Shown here in pieces: positions 59,506-64,000 of a DNA stretch of 64,000 nt (within the stretch, counting starts at the first letter, position 1; every line of letters begins with the position of its first letter). The notes under the pieces were generated by a model. It made no database searches. It was not told the DNA's origin and worked only from the letters and a program-made list of their open reading frames with translations. Position numbers and translations under genes: made by a program. Origin of the DNA: Chryseobacterium piperi (GTDB taxonomy: Bacteria; Bacteroidota; Bacteroidia; Flavobacteriales; Weeksellaceae); contig NZ_CP023049.2 in assembly GCF_002285635.2 (NCBI RefSeq), forward strand, positions 3,162,001-3,226,000, written 5' to 3'.

Positions 59506-61635
59506 TTATGATTTTACATTCATGTCTGCAATGATATTCATGGCTTCCTGAAGATAGGTATCTTTTTTAAGATTTTTGATCCACATTTCAGATTTCTTCT
59601 TAAATGCTTCATCCTTTTTCTCTCTTTCAACTTCACTTGGATACATCGTGAACTGAAGCCCGTTTACAAACTTAGTCAATGCTTTAAACTTTTCAATCTG
59701 AGCTTTTCGCTGTTTCATTACTTCATTAAATTTAGTAATATTTAAAGTAATGGTTTCTTCTTTATCCAGCTTCTCTCTCCATTGAGCAGATTCCAATAAC
59801 AATTGGTAGTTTGCATTTTTAGCCATCCTATCAGCACTTGCTTTCTCCAGTGCTTGGATATTGAAATAATTTAATTTCTGGAACTGTGTTCCCGGAATCT
59901 TGTCCCAAGCTAATGCAAAGTCATCATATCGCTCTCCTATCTCAGCATAGGTAAAGAAATCCTTCATCTGGATATCGGAAACAATTCCTTTTCTCTGTGT
60001 AGATTCTCCGGTAATTCTGTAAAACTTCTGAATCGTAAGCTTTAATGATCCGAAATCATCTTCTGTATTTAAAAACCTGTTCAGATCTACAAAAGTCTGT
60101 ACCGTCCCTTTTCCAAAAGACTGAGGAGAACCGATGATCATAGCTCTACCATAATCCTGCATTACTCCTGCTAAAATTTCTGATGCAGAGGCTGAAAGCT
60201 CATTTTGCATAATAACCAATGGCCCCGTCCAGATCGGCGTTTCATTCTTATTTTTTAAAGTCTGGATTTTACCGTTACCGTCTTTAACCTGAACGTATGG
60301 CCCTGCATTCATAAACAGTCCCATAATATCTCCAACTTCCGTTAATGAACCCCCACCATTATTTCTAAGGTCTAGAACAATTCCTTCTATATTCTGCGCC
60401 TTAAGCTTTATAATTTCGTTTTTAATATCATCTGAAGCATTTCTTCCTTTAGAATCTTCGAAATCAGCATTAAAGCTCGGTAAATTAATGAATCCATATT
60501 TCTTTCCGTTAGGAGAATTCACTACGATACTTCTTGCAAAAGTATCCTCAATAGCTACTTCTTCACGGATCATGGTAACTTCTTTAATACTTCCGTCTTT
60601 TTTCTGAACCGTTAGCGTTACCGGAGTTCCTTTTTGTCCTCTGATTAATCTTACGGCTTCATCAGAAAGCATTCCAACAACATTTACGGCATCATCTTTT
60701 GGCTTAGACTTTACTTTAAGAATTTTATCCCCTTCCGAAAGTTGCTTAGACTTCCACGCCGGAGCACCAATCGTTAAAGCGCCTAAATACAGATTTCCTT
60801 TTTTCTCCTGGATAATAGCCCCGATACCTATGACCTTTCCGGCAAACTGAGTATCAAAGTCTTCTTTATCTTTTGGAGAATAATAGTTGGTATGTGGGTC
60901 AAAAACCTCAGTATATGCATTCATATACACTGTAAACCAATCCATTTTCTTTCTTTTCTTAAACCTTGTAAAAGTTTCTTTAACCAAGTCTTTTACTTCG
61001 TCGGTAGCTTTTAGCCTTTTTTGTTCTGGTGTAAGAATTTTAAGCTTAATAGTATCCTTTAAATTATATTTTTGTACCGAGTCTTTTTTCTCTTTTTGAG
61101 CCTCTTCCTTACTATTCATAGACTCGATTTCCTGAAGGATATTGTATTTGATAAACTTTTTCCACTCATTGTACTGTTCTTGTTTATTCGCAGGAACTTT
61201 TTTGAGTTTTGGCTCCAGAGTAAGCGTTTCATCTTCTTCTAAGCTGATCGGTTTACTAAAGATGTCCTGAGTAATCTGATCAATTTCATCTACTCGTTGG
61301 TATAATCTATCAATGGTAAGTTTATAGAAAGTTAGATCTCCCAGGTTCAGATAATCATCCAGCTTTGTTTCATGTTTGCTGAATTCATCCATATCCGACT
61401 GAAGGAAGTATCTTTTTGCAGGATCTACCAATTCAAAATAATGCTTGTAAACATCTTTAGAGTAAGCATCGTTTATGGGTTTCGGGCTATAATGCAAATA
61501 AGAAAGTGTATTCTTTACGCTCACCATGATTGTCTGCATCTTTTCATCGTCATTCTTAGGCGAGTTGAAACAAAACATTAGACTTGTCAATGGAATTAGG
61601 AGTAAAAATTTATTGAGTTTAAAATTTTTCCACAT
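59506..61635 (-). CDS. prc: carboxy-terminal processing (tail-specific) protease
   Basis: A 709-residue S41-family periplasmic protease. Signal-like N-terminus, long helical domain, a PDZ (GKVIGIGAIIQEKKGNLYLGALTIGAPAWKSKQLSEGDKILKV), the protease region with EGIVLDLRNNGGGSLTEV and the catalytic Ser/Lys dyad in QNELSASASEILAGVMQDYGRAMIIGSPQSFGKGTVQ, and a C-terminal DUF3340-like domain. It degrades misfolded periplasmic proteins and processes C-termini. Length typical of Bacteroidetes Prc. Confidence 0.94.
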   Translation of the reverse strand: MWKNFKLNKFLLLIPLTSLMFCFNSPKNDDEKMQTIMVSVKNTLSYLHYSPKPINDAYSKDVYKHYFELVDPAKRYFLQSDMDEFSKHETKLDDYLNLGDLTFYKLTIDRLYQRVDEIDQITQDIFSKPISLEEDETLTLEPKLKKVPANKQEQYNEWKKFIKYNILQEIESMNSKEEAQKEKKDSVQKYNLKDTIKLKILTPEQKRLKATDEVKDLVKETFTRFKKRKKMDWFTVYMNAYTEVFDPHTNYYSPKDKEDFDTQFAGKVIGIGAIIQEKKGNLYLGALTIGAPAWKSKQLSEGDKILKVKSKPKDDAVNVVGMLSDEAVRLIRGQKGTPVTLTVQKKDGSIKEVTMIREEVAIEDTFARSIVVNSPNGKKYGFINLPSFNADFEDSKGRNASDDIKNEIIKLKAQNIEGIVLDLRNNGGGSLTEVGDIMGLFMNAGPYVQVKDGNGKIQTLKNKNETPIWTGPLVIMQNELSASASEILAGVMQDYGRAMIIGSPQSFGKGTVQTFVDLNRFLNTEDDFGSLKLTIQKFYRITGESTQRKGIVSDIQMKDFFTYAEIGERYDDFALAWDKIPGTQFQKLNYFNIQALEKASADRMAKNANYQLLLESAQWREKLDKEETITLNITKFNEVMKQRKAQIEKFKALTKFVNGLQFTMYPSEVEREKKDEAFKKKSEMWIKNLKKDTYLQEAMNIIADMNVKS

Positions 61636-61715
61636 AAATCTGTAATGTATTTTATTATATTTTTTTTAATGTATCTTAAATTAGTAGTACTATTTAAATT
61701 ACTGTTACAAACTAT

Positions 61716-61723
61716 CAAATTTA
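61716..61723 (-). promoter_or_regulatory. -7 element of prc
   Basis: The minus strand reads TAAATTTG, exact TAnnTTTG, 80 bases before the prc ATG. The -33 is not clear; spacing is long, so a leader of about 75 bases is implied. Confidence 0.45.
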
Positions 61724-61756
61724 ATACCTTATTTACAAATATCGGATAGTTTTGAG

Positions 61757-61764
61757 TATTTTTG
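61757..61764 (+). promoter_or_regulatory. -7 element of surE
   Basis: TATTTTTG exactly matches TAnnTTTG, 19 bases before the ATG; a second match, TAGTTTTG, stands 10 bases upstream at 61747-61754. TTTA at 61732-61735 could serve as -33. Confidence 0.55.
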
Positions 61765-61783
61765 TTAAAATTAAAATAATTTT

Positions 61784-62554
61784 ATGGAAAGACCACTTAT
61801 TCTGGTTACTAATGATGATGGAATTACAGCACCTGGTATCAGAAATCTTGTCAATTTTATGAACGAAATCGGAGAAGTAATTGTAGTAGCTCCCAACTCC
61901 CCTCAAAGTGGAAAAGGGCATGCGATTACAATCAATTCTACCTTAAGTTACGAAGAAGTAAACCTGGAAGGTCCACAAACGGATTTTTCTTGTAGTGGAA
62001 CACCTGTAGACTGTGTAAAAATGGCTCTTGACAAAATTCTGACAAGACGACCTGATATCGTAGTTTCAGGAATTAACCACGGAGCTAACTCATCCATTAA
62101 TGTAATCTATTCAGGAACCATGTCCGCTGCCGTAGAAGCAGGAGTGGAAGGAATTCCAGCTATTGGATTTTCATTGCTTGACTTCAGCTGGGAAGCAGAT
62201 TTTACTCAGGCAAAAGAATATATCCAAAATATCGTTAGAAGAACCCTGGAAAATCCAATGCCTAAAGGAATTGTCCTTAACGTCAATATTCCAAAACTTC
62301 CTGCAGAAGAAATAAAAGGAATTAAAGTTTGTAAGCAGGCTCAGGCAAAATGGGAAGAAAGTTTTGATGAAAGGGTAAATCCGCATGGAAAGAAATATTA
62401 CTGGCTAACAGGTTATTTCAATAATATGGATGAATCTGAAGATGCTGATGAAACCGCATTAGCTAACGGATACATCTCTATTGTTCCTGTTAAGTTTGAT
62501 ATGACCGCGTATGAATATATGAAAACATTAGAAGAAGTAATGAATTTTGAGTAA
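61784..62554 (+). CDS. surE: 5'/3'-nucleotidase SurE
   Basis: The 256-residue metal-dependent phosphatase removes phosphate from nucleoside monophosphates. The N-terminal ILVTNDDGITAPGI has the metal-binding Asp11/Asp12, VAPNSPQSGKGHAIT the Ser/Asn site, FSCSGTPVDCVKMALDKI, and VSGINHGANSSINVIYSGTMSAAVEAGVEG the family block. Its stop overlaps the ATG of the next gene by one base, so they are co-translated. Confidence 0.96.
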   Translation: MERPLILVTNDDGITAPGIRNLVNFMNEIGEVIVVAPNSPQSGKGHAITINSTLSYEEVNLEGPQTDFSCSGTPVDCVKMALDKILTRRPDIVVSGINHGANSSINVIYSGTMSAAVEAGVEGIPAIGFSLLDFSWEADFTQAKEYIQNIVRRTLENPMPKGIVLNVNIPKLPAEEIKGIKVCKQAQAKWEESFDERVNPHGKKYYWLTGYFNNMDESEDADETALANGYISIVPVKFDMTAYEYMKTLEEVMNFE

Positions 62555-63213
62555 TGTATCAGAAATTAGACAACCCTGTTTATCATTCACTTAATGAGTT
62601 TCATAAAAAGTTTTGCTTAAACTTTGGAAGCTCTAAATTTTATGACCCTGCAGTTGCCGCTTTTGGAGGAGCATCAGACATTGGACAAGAAAAAGATATC
62701 ACAGATTATGCTAAGATCTGTGATGATTTTCTCATCTTCGGGGAAAAACCTGATTGGACCAAGGCAGAACTATCCCGCCTGGTTTGTGATCAGTATGTTC
62801 TTCAAAATAGAATAGAGCTCGATCTTACAGAAGATATTGTTCTTTTAAAAGAAGAAAACTATCCGGAACTTATTGATTTTATCAAAAAATTCTATCCGTA
62901 CTACTTCAAAAACAGAACACCTGAACTAGGCCGTTATTTTGGAATTTTCAAAGACCATAAACTGGTTGCCGTAACAGGTGAAAGAATGCAAATGGATAAT
63001 ATGACCGAAGTTAGTGCCGTCATCACAGATATCGATTATCTTGGAAAGGGATACGCAAAGCAACTTGTTGCTTTTGTATCCGGAAAAATCTTTGATGATA
63101 ATAAAACGCCTTTCCTCCATGTTGCAGAAACAAATACCGGAGCTAAAAAGCTCTACGAAAAGTTAGGTTTTGATCACAGAGGAACCATCAATTTATGGGG
63201 TGTAAAACAATAG
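62554..63213 (+). CDS. GNAT-family N-acetyltransferase
   Basis: 219 residues in two parts: an N-terminal extension (about 1-90) and a GNAT domain (about 110-219) with GRYFGIFKDHKLVAVTGERMQMDNMTEVSAVITD and YLGKGYAKQLVAFVSGKIF, the acetyl-CoA loop (G-K-G-Y-A), and LHVAETNTGAKKLYEKLGFDHRG. Shares one base with surE. Substrate unknown. Confidence 0.87.
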   Translation: MYQKLDNPVYHSLNEFHKKFCLNFGSSKFYDPAVAAFGGASDIGQEKDITDYAKICDDFLIFGEKPDWTKAELSRLVCDQYVLQNRIELDLTEDIVLLKEENYPELIDFIKKFYPYYFKNRTPELGRYFGIFKDHKLVAVTGERMQMDNMTEVSAVITDIDYLGKGYAKQLVAFVSGKIFDDNKTPFLHVAETNTGAKKLYEKLGFDHRGTINLWGVKQ

Positions 63214-63269
63214 TTTTCACCCCCTTTTTTATTTTTATTGATTTGAGATTTTAAGATTGACAAGCCAAA

Positions 63270-64000
63270 TCAAAAAAGCACTTTATCTTCTTTTCTCAGT
63301 TCTTCAAGGTATTCTTTTTTTCCATCCCTGTAGAATAGATTCATTGTTTCAAAAGGAATCAGTTTCAAATCTTTATTCACAATATGAACGCATGATTTCT
63401 TGACTGCTCTCACATCAAAATCATGAGCATCCATAAAGTTCATAATGATAATTCTAAAGAGATTGTCATAATCCAGATTCGGAGCAGAAACTTCAGGAAG
63501 ACAGCAGAGTAGCTGATTCACTTTAGGCTTAACTTTATCCACGGAAATTCCTGTACTGAAGATATCCAATAACTGCATTTGAAGTCCTGCATCCTGCTCA
63601 TATACAATTGTATTCCTGGATTCGTTATTTAGGAGATCTGCAGGATTAATGTATCGGGTTAAAGGGATAATTTCACCTTCAAGTTTCAATATATATCCCA
63701 TAGCTAAAGCATCCGGATTACATGGAACCGGAATAATATCATCAGAATTTAACGCCGGATACTGATTGAGAATTTCTTGCCTTACCTCTGTAAGCGTTAT
63801 TTTCTCTTGTGCTGAATCGTCACGGTTTCTTCCTGCAATTTCAACAGGTTGAAAAGTAATACCCCTCACACATTTCTGTTTTAAAGCAAATTCAATGATT
63901 TTTCCGATCTCATCAATATTCTTATCCTTCTGTAGGACAATAACTAAAGTCGTGGAAAGATTAAGCTCATTGAGCTTCTGTAATGCTTTCATTCGGATAT
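63270..64000 (-). CDS. radical SAM protein, 3' part (cut by the window end)
   Basis: The frame is open at the right edge, so the N-terminus with the CxxxCxxC iron-sulfur site is outside; the ATG at 63992 is internal. Visible parts of the barrel: STTLVIVLQKDKNIDEIGKI, CVRGITFQPVEIAGRNRD, then a conserved PVPCNPDALAMGYI with a Cys and a C-terminal domain of Cys-containing segments (QLLCCLPE, KKSCVHIV). The arrangement resembles radical SAM methylase or Tes-like enzymes of the MJ0619 group, from memory. About 243 codons are in view. Confidence 0.75.
   Translation of the reverse strand, partial: IRMKALQKLNELNLSTTLVIVLQKDKNIDEIGKIIEFALKQKCVRGITFQPVEIAGRNRDDSAQEKITLTEVRQEILNQYPALNSDDIIPVPCNPDALAMGYILKLEGEIIPLTRYINPADLLNNESRNTIVYEQDAGLQMQLLDIFSTGISVDKVKPKVNQLLCCLPEVSAPNLDYDNLFRIIIMNFMDAHDFDVRAVKKSCVHIVNKDLKLIPFETMNLFYRDGKKEYLEELRKEDKVLF

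Noticed and set aside
1..64000. CRISPR array, rRNA or prophage
   Set aside because: No regularly spaced repeats, rRNA stretches or phage structural genes were seen in the window.

Overview
The window is about 64 kb of an AT-rich chromosome from a Flavobacteriia bacterium, most likely Chryseobacterium or a close relative in Weeksellaceae. The signs are: several promoters of the Bacteroidetes form TTTG-N19/20-TAnnTTTG, weak Shine-Dalgarno sites, an AccD without the zinc ribbon, LytS/LytTR two-component genes with 2TM-domain partners, a TonB/ExbBD operon with a flavobacterial TonB, and many small SPI-type secreted beta-barrels and lipoproteins. The genus is inferred from family resemblance only; no 16S gene is present.

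Layout. 1-5.5 kb: small secreted proteins, a LytS-type kinase with a truncated response regulator fused end-to-end to a truncated DUF6268 gene, then a broken RCC1-repeat surface protein gene. 6.0-8.6 kb: an intact IS21-family element (istA/istB, 7-bp target duplication) lying between this gene and a second, also broken, RCC1-repeat paralogue (8.7-10.2 kb). 10.3-18.8 kb: housekeeping genes (thiL, thioesterase, BaiN-like flavoprotein, two secreted thioredoxin-fold proteins, mutS, GNAT) with a previously unlisted double-glycine-leader peptide gene at 15.1 kb. 19.0-20.2 kb: an IS110-family element carrying a recognisable bridge-RNA-like region and sitting inside a palindromic genomic repeat. 20.3-31.8 kb: cupin-8 protein, bestrophin, SPOUT methyltransferase, nadK, fbaA, accD, SpmAB-like protein and the exbB-exbD-tonB operon. 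32-42 kb: DUF885 lipoprotein, DinB, nth, bcp, GNAT, manC, SprT, TolC, folC and two tRNA-Val genes. 42.3-46 kb: an envelope glycosyltransferase cluster (GT2, GT9, GT4) with sufE inside it. 46-64 kb: clpC, mnmA, a 2TM/LytTR/histidine-kinase signalling cluster, a TonB-dependent receptor, sodC, a MscS channel, prc, surE, GNAT and the 3' part of a radical SAM gene cut by the window end.

The most notable observations are: two RCC1-repeat paralogues interrupted at nearly the same codon by two different lesions; an IS110 element in which short stretches of the structured 5' leader match both the element ends and the flanking target, as expected for a bridge RNA; a GG-leader peptide with a leaderless relative beside it; and a deletion scar that truncated two convergent genes at once. 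Most of the rest is ordinary core genome with simple convergent-gene terminators.
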